A program made the translations under genes and the position numbers. The notes beneath the pieces are model-generated. The model was not told the DNA's origin, searched no databases, and saw nothing but the letters and a program-made list of their open reading frames with translations. Shown here one piece after another: positions 16,614 to 25,406 of a stretch of 64,000 nt of DNA. The stretch covers positions 372,001 to 436,000 of the forward strand of contig OW818689.1 of assembly GCA_942493325.1 (NCBI GenBank), given 5' to 3'. The stretch is from JAAFHB01 sp942493325. GTDB taxonomy: Bacteria > Bacteroidota > Bacteroidia > Bacteroidales > Prolixibacteraceae. Position 1 is the stretch's first letter; each line of letters opens with the position of its first letter.

Positions 16614-18701
16614 ATGAAGTTATTTTCCATTCTTGTTGTCTCTACGTATTTAAGTATCGGGCAGTTATTTGCCCAGGCATCCATTGAAACTGATACCGCA
16701 ACGGTTCGCCAGGTGGCTCTTGATGAGATTACAGTCAAATCACCCAAACAGCAAAATAACATCAGGCAACTGCCCGCCTCTATTTCGATTGTTACTTCCC
16801 GGCTGATCGAAAGTTCGGAGGTGAATTCGCTTAAGGATCTGTCGTCTGCAATTCCCAACTTCTTTATGCCTGATTATGGCTCGAAGCTTACCTCGCCGGT
16901 TTATATCCGCGGAATTGGTTCAAGAATCAACTCGCCGTCAGTCGGAATATATGTCGATAACGTACCCTATTTTGAAAAGGCGGCTTTCGATTTTGATTTC
17001 TTTGATATCGAACGTGTTGAAGTATTGCGTGGACCGCAAGGAACGCTGTATGGACGAAACACCATGGGAGGAATAATCAATGTGTTCACCAAATCACCTC
17101 TGACAGAACGGGGTTCCAAAATTAAACTGTCAGCCGGAAACTACGGTAATTTTTCAGCCGGTTTCAACCATTACGGGCAAATCGGTAAAAAAGTTGGCTT
17201 TGCAATCAATCTTTCGGGACTTCATCGGGACGGTTATTTTACCAATCTTTATTCAGGAGAGAAAGTGGATAAGATGGATTCAGGAGGAGCAAGGGGAAGA
17301 CTGGTATGGCAAATATCGGATCACCTCACGGTTGAAAATGTGGCGAGTTTCGAACACAGCAACCAGGGTGGATACCCGTATGTCCTCTATGTGGACTCTA
17401 TAAAGGATAATTTGCGGGTGAACTACGATCAGTACAGCTCTTATGCCCGCGATTTGTTTTCGGATGCGTTGGTCTGGAATTATTCAGGTGAGAAAATCAA
17501 ACTCCATGCCACTACAAGCTTTCAGTATTTAAAAGATAATCAATCAATAGATCAGGATTTTACTCCGGTAAAACAATATTTCGTGGTTCAGGAACAGGCA
17601 CAAAAGATGTTTTCGCAGGAAATAGTAATGAAATCGAATCAGCAAAAAAAATATGAATGGTTGTTTGGCGTTTATGGATTTGTCCAGCTTTTTGATAATA
17701 GTGTTGATTTTAATAACTATCTGGCAAAACAAAACTATATCAAGCAATACGATCACCGTATTTCAGGTGGAGCCATTTTTCATCAGTCAACACTGAATGA
17801 TTTTTTGATTCCAAATCTTTCTGTTACAGCAGGTGTACGTCTTGACCTGGAAAATGACAGGCTAAATTATATTTACGATATTCTGACCAAAGGTGCATGG
17901 GTAAATGACACAGATACACTCTATCCTTCTCTGAACAGTTCCGTTGTAGTACCTAAATTATCGTTAAACTACCAGATGGGCAATTCCACGATTTATGCAA
18001 CGGTGGCCAGCGGCTATAAAACAGGTGGTTTTAATTCTGCGACCGCTGATACTTCGGAACTCAAGTTTAATCCGGAGAACAGTATTAACTATGAATTGGG
18101 TTGGCGGACACCATTGTTCAATCACCGGTTTTATGCCGATGCTGCCATATTTTACATCGACTGGAAAAATCAGCAAATTGCCCAGACATCTTCGACGGGA
18201 AGAGGTTCAGTATTAAAAAATGCCGGTGTTTCTGAAAGTAAGGGTGTTGAGTTCTCTTTAAGAATGACCCCTTGGAGAGGTTTCGAAGCCAACATCAATT
18301 ATGGCTATACAAAAGCAACGTTCATTAAATACATCTTTAATGATACCACCGATTATTCAGGCAATTTCATTCCATTTGTACCGGAACAAACTGTTTCAGC
18401 ATCTGGAAGTAAAACTTTTCAATTCAATCACGGGTTAGTTGAATCAATGCGAATTAATCTTGGTTACCGCGGTACAGGGAAACATTACTGGAATGAGAAA
18501 AATGAAACTTTTCAGGATTATTACGGGCTTCTCGATGGAAAAATTTCTTTTACCAAAGGCGGTTTCCAGCTTGATTTATGGGGAAAGAACCTCCTTGATA
18601 CCCCATATTATTCTTACTCATTCGAAGCTTCAGGCAAAAAACGCTACCTCCAACTCGGAAGGCCATTACAACTGGGAGTTAACCTCTCTTTAAAATTCTA
18701 A
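16614..18701 (+). CDS. TonB-dependent outer-membrane receptor (predicted porphyrin/heme uptake)
   Basis: 695 residues with a signal peptide ending LFAQ. The plug domain begins near residue 35 (LDEITVKSP, LPASISIVTS) and shows YIRGIGSR and the classical VEVLRGPQGTLYGRNTMGG block. The 22-strand barrel follows and ends in Phe (LSLKF), as required for outer-membrane insertion. There is no SusC-type carboxypeptidase-like extension and no SusD partner. The MFS gene follows after 4 bases and then hemN-hemG-hemH, so the cargo is inferred to be a porphyrin, heme or iron chelate. The receptor alone does not define its ligand. Confidence 0.9.
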   Translation: MKLFSILVVSTYLSIGQLFAQASIETDTATVRQVALDEITVKSPKQQNNIRQLPASISIVTSRLIESSEVNSLKDLSSAIPNFFMPDYGSKLTSPVYIRGIGSRINSPSVGIYVDNVPYFEKAAFDFDFFDIERVEVLRGPQGTLYGRNTMGGIINVFTKSPLTERGSKIKLSAGNYGNFSAGFNHYGQIGKKVGFAINLSGLHRDGYFTNLYSGEKVDKMDSGGARGRLVWQISDHLTVENVASFEHSNQGGYPYVLYVDSIKDNLRVNYDQYSSYARDLFSDALVWNYSGEKIKLHATTSFQYLKDNQSIDQDFTPVKQYFVVQEQAQKMFSQEIVMKSNQQKKYEWLFGVYGFVQLFDNSVDFNNYLAKQNYIKQYDHRISGGAIFHQSTLNDFLIPNLSVTAGVRLDLENDRLNYIYDILTKGAWVNDTDTLYPSLNSSVVVPKLSLNYQMGNSTIYATVASGYKTGGFNSATADTSELKFNPENSINYELGWRTPLFNHRFYADAAIFYIDWKNQQIAQTSSTGRGSVLKNAGVSESKGVEFSLRMTPWRGFEANINYGYTKATFIKYIFNDTTDYSGNFIPFVPEQTVSASGSKTFQFNHGLVESMRINLGYRGTGKHYWNEKNETFQDYYGLLDGKISFTKGGFQLDLWGKNLLDTPYYSYSFEASGKKRYLQLGRPLQLGVNLSLKF

Positions 18702-18705
18702 ATCC

Positions 18706-19905
18706 ATGAACCGGGAGAAACTGGATAAATTTTTTGTGCTCTTTAGCTTATACATTGCCCAATCGGTGCCAATGAGTTTCTTTTCAACCGTTGTCCCCGT
18801 TATTATGCGCCAGGAGCATTATTCGCTTCAGTCTATCGGGTTATTGCAACTGATTAAGTTGCCCTGGATTTTTAAGTTTCTCTGGGCACCATTGATCGAT
18901 CGCAACGCGGGAAATCTGAATCAGTACCGTAAATGGATTATTGGATCTGAGTTATTTTATGCGGCTGTTATTATTGCCATCGGAGTGCTCAATCTTCAGT
19001 TTGATTTCAAACTGATTGTTGTGCTTATGATCATTGCGTTCATTGCTTCAGCCACGCAGGATATTGCCACCGATGCATATGCCATCCTGATTATGAAAAA
19101 AGAGGAGCGAAGTTTCGGAAACAGTATGCAATCGGCCGGTAGTTTTATCGGAGCACTGGCTGGTAGCGGACTCTTACTGATTGTCTACCATTTCTTTGGA
19201 TGGACGATTTTACTGCATTGCCTTGCCCTTTTTGCTTTAATTGCCCTTATCCCCCTGATGCTCTATAAAAAAAGACAACCCGTGGTAGAGAAAATGGGAA
19301 CCCCGATAAAGATGAAAGATCTTTATCTGTTTTTTACCTATCCCGGGATGACAAAACGGGTTGTTCTGCTTGTTTTTTACTATTCCGGAATCATAGGAAT
19401 ACTGACCATGCTGAAACCTTACCTGGTTGATCTTGGTTATACAATAAAGGAAATCGGATTTATGTCCGGAATTGGGGGCACCTCCGTTGCTGCTTTGTCA
19501 GCATTGCTATCCGGTTTTCTGATTCATAAGTTTGGACGGCGTAATTCGCTGATCGCGTTTTCATTTACCAGCATTGTGGCAACATCCTATATCTGGCTGA
19601 TATCCATGTTTTCGCCCACTACGCCTTTTATTTATGGAGCAATCTTTCTCATCTGGGGTACGTATGGATTACTTACCGTTGCGATTTACACCATTTCGAT
19701 GGATATGGTGAGGCCCGGAAGAGAAGGAACGGATTTTACTATTCAGATTGTAATCACCCACCTGAGCAGCCTGATTATTGCCGTTTCGAGCGGAAAAATT
19801 GCCGATTCAATATCGTACAGCGGTTTGTTCCTGGTCGAAGTGTTTTTGTGTATTGCGACATTCATTGCCGTGTTTTATCTTTATCCTAAAAAGAAAGTGT
19901 CATGA
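18706..19905 (+). CDS. MFS/AmpG-like (PAT-type) inner-membrane transporter
   Basis: 399 residues with about 12 hydrophobic helices. The N-terminus (YIAQSVPMSFFSTVVPVIMR, then LPWIFKFLWAPLID) and the ATQDIATDAYAILIM motif are typical of the AmpG/acetyl-CoA-transporter branch of the major facilitator superfamily, where substrates include muropeptides and larger organic anions. It lies 4 bases after the TonB receptor and its 3' end overlaps hemN by ATGA, so it is in the receptor-heme operon. By context it may carry a porphyrin or heme precursor across the inner membrane after outer-membrane import. An exporter role is equally possible from sequence alone. Confidence 0.85.
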   Translation: MNREKLDKFFVLFSLYIAQSVPMSFFSTVVPVIMRQEHYSLQSIGLLQLIKLPWIFKFLWAPLIDRNAGNLNQYRKWIIGSELFYAAVIIAIGVLNLQFDFKLIVVLMIIAFIASATQDIATDAYAILIMKKEERSFGNSMQSAGSFIGALAGSGLLLIVYHFFGWTILLHCLALFALIALIPLMLYKKRQPVVEKMGTPIKMKDLYLFFTYPGMTKRVVLLVFYYSGIIGILTMLKPYLVDLGYTIKEIGFMSGIGGTSVAALSALLSGFLIHKFGRRNSLIAFSFTSIVATSYIWLISMFSPTTPFIYGAIFLIWGTYGLLTVAIYTISMDMVRPGREGTDFTIQIVITHLSSLIIAVSSGKIADSISYSGLFLVEVFLCIATFIAVFYLYPKKKVS

Positions 19906-21281
19906 TTATTCCGGAAAAATTACTTGAAAAATACAATTCACCCGTTCCACGTTATACGAGCTATCCGCCCGCCAATTACTTTATGGATACTTTGAAAGAA
20001 GATGAATTCATTGAGGTGGTCAAAGATTCGAATAATTGTAACCCTCGAAATATCTCCATCTATCTTCATATTCCGTTCTGTAAAAAACTTTGTTATTACT
20101 GCGGATGCAATACCTCCCCACTGGGAACCGAAGATGAACGTAGCAGATATGTCGAAGCCCTGAAACAGGAGATCAGGATGGTGGCCGCATTAATTGACAA
20201 GGACCGAAAGGTTTCACAAATCCATTATGGTGGGGGCACACCAAATGCAATACCGGCCGAATGGCTCGCAGAAATCAACGAATTGATCTATTCGCTGTTC
20301 ACATTAACCGAACATGCCGAAATCGCGATCGAGTGCAATCCGGCTCACCTCGATTTCGACTATATCGATATCCTGAAGAAATCGGGTTTTAACCGGTTTA
20401 GTCTGGGAATACAGGACTTCGACAACGAAATTCTGAAAACTGTCAACCGCGATCCCTCCGTACTCCCCGTTGGTGATATTATTCAAAGACTTAAAGCAGG
20501 ATCAGATAATATTACAGTGAATCTGGATTTTATCTATGGATTGCCGGGGCAGACCGTTGAGAGTTTTCTTGATTCTATCCATCAGGCTGTGACCATCCGG
20601 CCCGACCGGCTTGTCACCTTCTCGTATGCGCATGTGCCGTGGGTAAAGAAAGCCCAGAAAATACTTGATAAAAAAGGTTTGCCGGACGGGGAACTGAAGA
20701 TGAAAATGTTTTCGGAATCGCACGACCTTTTACTGGCTAGCGGTTACCAGTCGATCGGTATGGATCATTACGTTCTCGAAAGCGATGAGCTTTTCCTGGC
20801 AGTAAGTTCGAAGAGCCTGCACAGGAATTTCCAGGGATATTGTACACGGCAGACTACGGGACAAGTGTATGCATTCGGTGTTTCGTCGATCAGTCAGCTC
20901 GAAAAAGGGTATGCCCAGAATACAAAATCGGTAAAAAAATATATTGAAACCATTGGCCTGGGTCTTCTACCCATTGAAAAAGGCTATTTGCTTACCGAAC
21001 GGGAGATAATTATACGTGAGGTGATCAACCAACTCATGTGCAACATGCTAATCAACTGGAAAGAATTGGCTGACCATTTGAATATTTCAGCATCAGTACT
21101 CCGCGATGCGATTGTCTATGACGATATCGCGTTAAAGCAATTCGAAGAGGACGGGATCTTACTTCTGACTGAAGATGGACTCGAAGTGACCGAAAATGGC
21201 GCCCTCTTTGTCCGCAACATCGCAGCCTCCTTTGATCCGCTTTCGCGCACAAATTCCAAACAGTTTTCTAAACCGGTTTAA
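19902..21281 (+). CDS. hemN: Oxygen-independent coproporphyrinogen III dehydrogenase
   Basis: 459 residues, radical-SAM enzyme converting coproporphyrinogen III to protoporphyrinogen IX without oxygen. The true-HemN N-terminal signature PRYTSYPPANYF is present, which separates it from the heme chaperone HemW. The cluster motif is HIPFCKKLCYYCGC. Other HemN landmarks are HYGGGTPN, FYGLPGQT-type (IYGLPGQT), IGMDHYV and LHRNFQGY. The C-terminal HemN domain is intact. It overlaps the MFS stop by four bases and precedes hemG by two bases. Its substrate would come either from HemE (43829-44863) or from imported coproporphyrin. Confidence 0.93.
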   Translation: MIIPEKLLEKYNSPVPRYTSYPPANYFMDTLKEDEFIEVVKDSNNCNPRNISIYLHIPFCKKLCYYCGCNTSPLGTEDERSRYVEALKQEIRMVAALIDKDRKVSQIHYGGGTPNAIPAEWLAEINELIYSLFTLTEHAEIAIECNPAHLDFDYIDILKKSGFNRFSLGIQDFDNEILKTVNRDPSVLPVGDIIQRLKAGSDNITVNLDFIYGLPGQTVESFLDSIHQAVTIRPDRLVTFSYAHVPWVKKAQKILDKKGLPDGELKMKMFSESHDLLLASGYQSIGMDHYVLESDELFLAVSSKSLHRNFQGYCTRQTTGQVYAFGVSSISQLEKGYAQNTKSVKKYIETIGLGLLPIEKGYLLTEREIIIREVINQLMCNMLINWKELADHLNISASVLRDAIVYDDIALKQFEEDGILLLTEDGLEVTENGALFVRNIAASFDPLSRTNSKQFSKPV

Positions 21282-21283
21282 GC

Positions 21284-22660
21284 ATGGAATCTAACCTTCG
21301 GACAAAAGTTGTAATTATCGGTGCAGGACTCTCGGGATTGGTCACGGCTCACTACCTGGTAAAAAGCGGGATTGGTGTTAAAATCATTGAAAAAAGCAAT
21401 CGTCCGGGAGGTGTAATAAATACAATTAAAGAACAGGGATTTACGATCGAAGCAGGTCCGAATACAGGCGTGAATTCAACCCCGGAGATAATGGAGCTTT
21501 TTGACGATCTCCATGCAGATTGCTCTATCGAATTTGCCAATCCGAAGGCAAAAAAACGATTGATATGGAAAGATGGAAAGTGGGCAGCGTTACCAGCGGG
21601 TTTTGTGCAGGCAGTTACCACACCGCTTTTCTCATGGTATGATAAATTCAGAATACTGGGTGAACCATTTCGTAAAAAAGGTACCAATCCTGATGAAAGC
21701 ATAGCCGGGCTGGTACTGCGCCGCATGGGGCGAAGTTATCTCGACTATGCTATTGATCCTTTTATATCAGGTATTTATGCGGGCGATCCTGCTCAGTTGG
21801 TGGCCCGGTTTGCACTGCCAAAACTTTATCAGCTCGAACAGGAGTATGGCAGTTTTATACGTGGTGCGATGAAAAAAGGTGCCCAGCCAAAGGATGAAAG
21901 GACAAAAAGGGCAACCAAGGAAGTATTTTCAATAAAAGGTGGTCTTCAAAATATGATTGATGCGCTGGTAAAAAGCATCGGTAAAGAGAACATTCTGCTT
22001 AACTGCCATGAAATCAGCACCACTCCTGATCAACAGACATTCAATCTAGCGTTTTTAAGTGAAGGGCAGCCGTTTAAAATAAGCGCTGATAAGGTAATTT
22101 CGACGGTTGCAGGAACTGAGATCGGTTCATTATTTCCGTTTATCACACAGGCGCATATACAGGCAATTGCTCAGCTCGAATATGCCAGGGTTGTGCAGGT
22201 AGCTTTGGGATATAATCAGTGGAAAGGGATCGATATCAATGCATTTGGAGGATTGATCCCATCGAAAGAGAAACGCAGGTTATTGGGAGTATTATTCCCA
22301 TCCTCATTCTTTGACAGCCGTGCTCCCGAGGGAGGCGCGTTGCTTTCTGTCTTCCTGGGCGGAATTAAAAATGGTGAAATGTACTCACTCAGCGACGAAC
22401 AAATTCAGACCCTTGTGGAGGCTGAGATCGGGGAGATGCTCCAGGTCAAAGGGATAAAAGCCGATTTAATGAAGATTTTTAGATATGGTCAGGCAATACC
22501 TCAGTATACACAAACAACAGAACAGCGATTAGACGCTATAAATGCCATCCGGGCTGGTTATCCGGGTTTAATTCTTGCCGGGAATATCCGTGATGGAATT
22601 GGAATGGCCGACCGGATTAAACAGGGACGGAGCATTGCCGAAGAAATTATTAACGCCTGA
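21284..22660 (+). CDS. hemG: Protoporphyrinogen oxidase (HemY-type flavoprotein)
   Basis: 458 residues, FAD enzyme oxidising protoporphyrinogen IX to protoporphyrin IX. The FAD-binding start VVIIGAGLSGLVTAHYLV (residues ~9-26) and GGVINTIKEQGFTIEAGPN are characteristic of the HemY/PPOX branch. The C-terminal motif LAGNIRDGIGMADRIKQG (~430-448) closes the FAD site. By homology this is the HemY type, although Bacteroidota copies are often labelled hemG. HemY enzymes classically use O2, so its acceptor in a low-oxygen host is an open point given the oxygen-independent HemN beside it. It starts two bases after hemN and ends three bases before hemH. Confidence 0.92.
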   Translation: MESNLRTKVVIIGAGLSGLVTAHYLVKSGIGVKIIEKSNRPGGVINTIKEQGFTIEAGPNTGVNSTPEIMELFDDLHADCSIEFANPKAKKRLIWKDGKWAALPAGFVQAVTTPLFSWYDKFRILGEPFRKKGTNPDESIAGLVLRRMGRSYLDYAIDPFISGIYAGDPAQLVARFALPKLYQLEQEYGSFIRGAMKKGAQPKDERTKRATKEVFSIKGGLQNMIDALVKSIGKENILLNCHEISTTPDQQTFNLAFLSEGQPFKISADKVISTVAGTEIGSLFPFITQAHIQAIAQLEYARVVQVALGYNQWKGIDINAFGGLIPSKEKRRLLGVLFPSSFFDSRAPEGGALLSVFLGGIKNGEMYSLSDEQIQTLVEAEIGEMLQVKGIKADLMKIFRYGQAIPQYTQTTEQRLDAINAIRAGYPGLILAGNIRDGIGMADRIKQGRSIAEEIINA

Positions 22661-22663
22661 CAA

Positions 22664-23674
22664 ATGGACCAGACCGCCGTTATTCTTGTCAATGTCGGGA
22701 CTCCCGATTCACCATCTGTCGCTGATGTAAGAAAGTATTTATCGCAGTTTCTGAACGACAGGCGTGTGATTGACCTGCCATGGCTGGCGCAAAAAATGCT
22801 GGTTAACCTTGTTATTGTTCCTTTCAGGGCACCCAAATCCGCTAAACTCTATCAGCAGTTGTGGAATGAAAAAGGCTCTCCGCTTTTGTATTATTCGCAA
22901 AGCGTGACTGCCAAATTACAGCTGCGAATGGGGGAGGCCTGGCAGATATTTAATGCCATGCGCTATGGCCGGCCCAATCTGAAAAATGTATTGGAACAAA
23001 TTAAAAGTAAGCCTTTTAAAACGGTTATTATACTGCCGCTCTTTCCCCAGTATGCCTCTGCAACCACAGGAACTGTATTTGAGTATATTTTGTCAGAAAT
23101 CAGCCGGTGGAATACAATACCCGGGCTTCGGATGATTAACCATTTTCACGATCACCCGGCATTTATTGATGCTTTTGTACAGCAAGCCGCAAAATATACG
23201 CAGGGCAGCTGGGATCATGTGCTTTTCTCATTTCATGGTTTGCCATTGCGCCAAATCAATAAGGTTCATCCCGGGAACCATTGCAGCAATTGCCGTTGTA
23301 AAACTGAATCTATTGTGGAAGGTCACCTATGTTACCAGGCTGCCTGTTACGAAACCGCCCGGTTGATTTCGCTGAAAGCGGGCTATCCGAACGATCACTT
23401 TTCAGTCTCTTTCCAGTCACGGCTCACCAAAGACTGGATGTCACCTTTTACAGACCAGGTATTGATCCAAAAGGCAAAGGAAGGTATAAAAAACATCCTT
23501 GTTTTTGCCCCTTCATTCGTTGCTGATTGCCTCGAGACGAAGATTGAGATTGAAAAGGAATACCAGCTTCTTTTCCGGGAACACGGAGGCGAAAATTTAC
23601 AGCTTGTCGAAAGTCTGAACGATCACGATTCCTGGATTGAAGGTCTGGAACAGATTATTACCGGCCAGGTTTGA
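22664..23674 (+). CDS. hemH: Ferrochelatase
   Basis: 336 residues, inserts Fe(II) into protoporphyrin IX to make protoheme. The start AVILVNVGTPDSPSVADVRK and the active-site block FSFHGLPLRQ (catalytic His) are diagnostic, with SFQSRLTKDWMSPFTD and FAPSFVADCLET further on. A Cys cluster HCSNCRC follows the catalytic His region, as in several bacterial ferrochelatases reported to bind Fe-S; this is an inference here. It is the last gene of the tight TonB-MFS-hemN-hemG-hemH operon, with 187 bases before the next gene. Confidence 0.93.
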   Translation: MDQTAVILVNVGTPDSPSVADVRKYLSQFLNDRRVIDLPWLAQKMLVNLVIVPFRAPKSAKLYQQLWNEKGSPLLYYSQSVTAKLQLRMGEAWQIFNAMRYGRPNLKNVLEQIKSKPFKTVIILPLFPQYASATTGTVFEYILSEISRWNTIPGLRMINHFHDHPAFIDAFVQQAAKYTQGSWDHVLFSFHGLPLRQINKVHPGNHCSNCRCKTESIVEGHLCYQAACYETARLISLKAGYPNDHFSVSFQSRLTKDWMSPFTDQVLIQKAKEGIKNILVFAPSFVADCLETKIEIEKEYQLLFREHGGENLQLVESLNDHDSWIEGLEQIITGQV

Positions 23675-23861
23675 ATTCATTTTTTTGTATTGGATAGAAG
23701 TCTCCCGGATTATCTGACTTAAAATCAACTAATATACTGGTGGCTACCTCCTGTTATTGTTTAGGCGTTAATATTGCCGGATGCGCCATTGATTTCTTCG
23801 GAGAATGTGTTACTTTCATGCCGTGACACTAAATTATAAAATTATAATCGAATAGCACAGG

Positions 23862-25406
23862 ATGATTCATCTAAAGATTAACGGTCAGCTGATTGAAGTT
23901 GAAGAAGGCACCTCTGTTTTAAAAGCTGCCGCCAAGGCCGGAATTAAAGTTCCTGCACTCTGTTTTAACGAAGAGTTAGGGCATTTTACCTCCTGCATGT
24001 TGTGTCTGGTAAAAGATACGGTAAATGGCCGGTTATTTCCATCATGCTCGGTGACCAGCACTGAAGGAATGTCAATCACGACTGATGATGAGGAGATCCA
24101 TGAGGCACGACAGACCGGACTGGAGCTGCTTCTGAGTGAACATATCGGCGATTGCGAAGGTCCATGCCAGGTTGCCTGTCCTGCCCATATGGATATTCCG
24201 CAAATGAACCGGTTAATTGCGGCAGGTAAATTTGAAGCGGCATTAAAACTGGTGAAAAAGGATATTGCATTACCTGCCATCCTGGGCCGTATTTGCCCTG
24301 CACCATGCGAAGGCGCCTGTCACAGGAAAACTGTGGATGGTGCGGTTTCCATATGCCTGCTTAAACGTTTTGTGGGCGACGAAAATGATCTGCACCCCTA
24401 CGAGCCACTGCCGTTAAACGGGAAAAAAGTGGCGGTCATCGGCGCAGGACCGGCCGGCCTCGCTGCTGCCTATTATTTACAGCTAAACGGTTATCAAACC
24501 ATAATCTACGATAAAAACGAATTGCCGGGCGGTTTACTGCGTACCGAAATTAAACCCGAATTATTACCACTGAGCATTTTAGATAAAGAAATCAACTCGA
24601 TTTTAAAGACAGGGGTTCTTTTTGAAGGGGGAAAGCTTATCGACACTCTTGAATTTCAAAAAATACAAAATCATTTTGATGCTGTTATAGTGGCAACCGG
24701 TACGCTTGCCGATCAGGTCCAAAACTGGGGGTTAATTACAAATGCCCGGGGGATTGAAGCCGATCAAAACAGCTATGAAACATCCGTAAAAGGTATTTTC
24801 GCGATAGGAAACTCACTTAAAGCGTCACGGCTGGCCGTCCGATCGGTCGGGCAGGGGAAAGAAGTGGCTTACTCGGTTGCCCAGTATTTATTGGGCGAAG
24901 TGCCCAAAGGTGAGCCACGATTGTTCAATTCGCGTTTCGGCAAACTACTTCAGCAGGAAATTACCGAATACCTTAAAGAATCGGTACTTCGTGACCGGAT
25001 AGCAACGGATAAGATTAAAGGATATACCGAAGCGGAGGCAATCGAAGAGGCCAAACGATGCCTGCATTGTGACTGTCGTGAGATTGAAAATTGCAAATTA
25101 CGCGATCTGTCAGGACAGTACAATGCCGATCAGAAACGTTTTGCGGGAAATGAACGGAAAGCAATAACAAAGCACTTCGCGCACAATATTGTTTACGAAC
25201 CCTTGAAATGTATCAAATGCGGAATATGCGTCAGACTGACCTCGAAATACCAGGAGAAATTTGGATTTTCGTTTATTGGCCGCGGATTTGATGTGATGAT
25301 TGGGGTTCCTTTTAATGAATCAGTTGAAACAGGACTGTCTGAAACCGCTGAAAAAGTAGCGAAAGCATGCCCCACGGGAGCTTTATCTGTAAAAGACAAA
25401 TTATGA
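23862..25406 (+). CDS. NuoG-N/GltD-like Fe-S flavoprotein lacking the NAD(P) domain
   Basis: 514 residues. A NuoG/HydA-type [2Fe-2S] domain comes first (C34, C45, C48, C62), then a GltD-type Fe-S helical domain (C98, C102, C106, C145, C149, C153), then an FAD Rossmann motif VAVIGAGPAGLAAAYYL (190-206). In normal GltD/NfnB proteins a second Rossmann domain of ~150 residues for NAD(P)H follows. Here VIVATG (275-280) leads after ~30 residues straight to GIFAIGNS (311-318), so that domain is absent. C-terminal Fe-S motifs include CLHCDC and CIKCGIC...CPTGAL. It may draw reducing equivalents from NuoEF (10574-12913) rather than from NAD(P)H directly. It overlaps the next propeller gene by ATGA. 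Confidence 0.85.
   Translation: MIHLKINGQLIEVEEGTSVLKAAAKAGIKVPALCFNEELGHFTSCMLCLVKDTVNGRLFPSCSVTSTEGMSITTDDEEIHEARQTGLELLLSEHIGDCEGPCQVACPAHMDIPQMNRLIAAGKFEAALKLVKKDIALPAILGRICPAPCEGACHRKTVDGAVSICLLKRFVGDENDLHPYEPLPLNGKKVAVIGAGPAGLAAAYYLQLNGYQTIIYDKNELPGGLLRTEIKPELLPLSILDKEINSILKTGVLFEGGKLIDTLEFQKIQNHFDAVIVATGTLADQVQNWGLITNARGIEADQNSYETSVKGIFAIGNSLKASRLAVRSVGQGKEVAYSVAQYLLGEVPKGEPRLFNSRFGKLLQQEITEYLKESVLRDRIATDKIKGYTEAEAIEEAKRCLHCDCREIENCKLRDLSGQYNADQKRFAGNERKAITKHFAHNIVYEPLKCIKCGICVRLTSKYQEKFGFSFIGRGFDVMIGVPFNESVETGLSETAEKVAKACPTGALSVKDKL

Noticed and set aside
16190..16687. 165-residue open frame before the TonB receptor
   Set aside because: It overlaps both the 117-residue membrane protein and the receptor's signal peptide in a different phase and reads through the tandem repeats.
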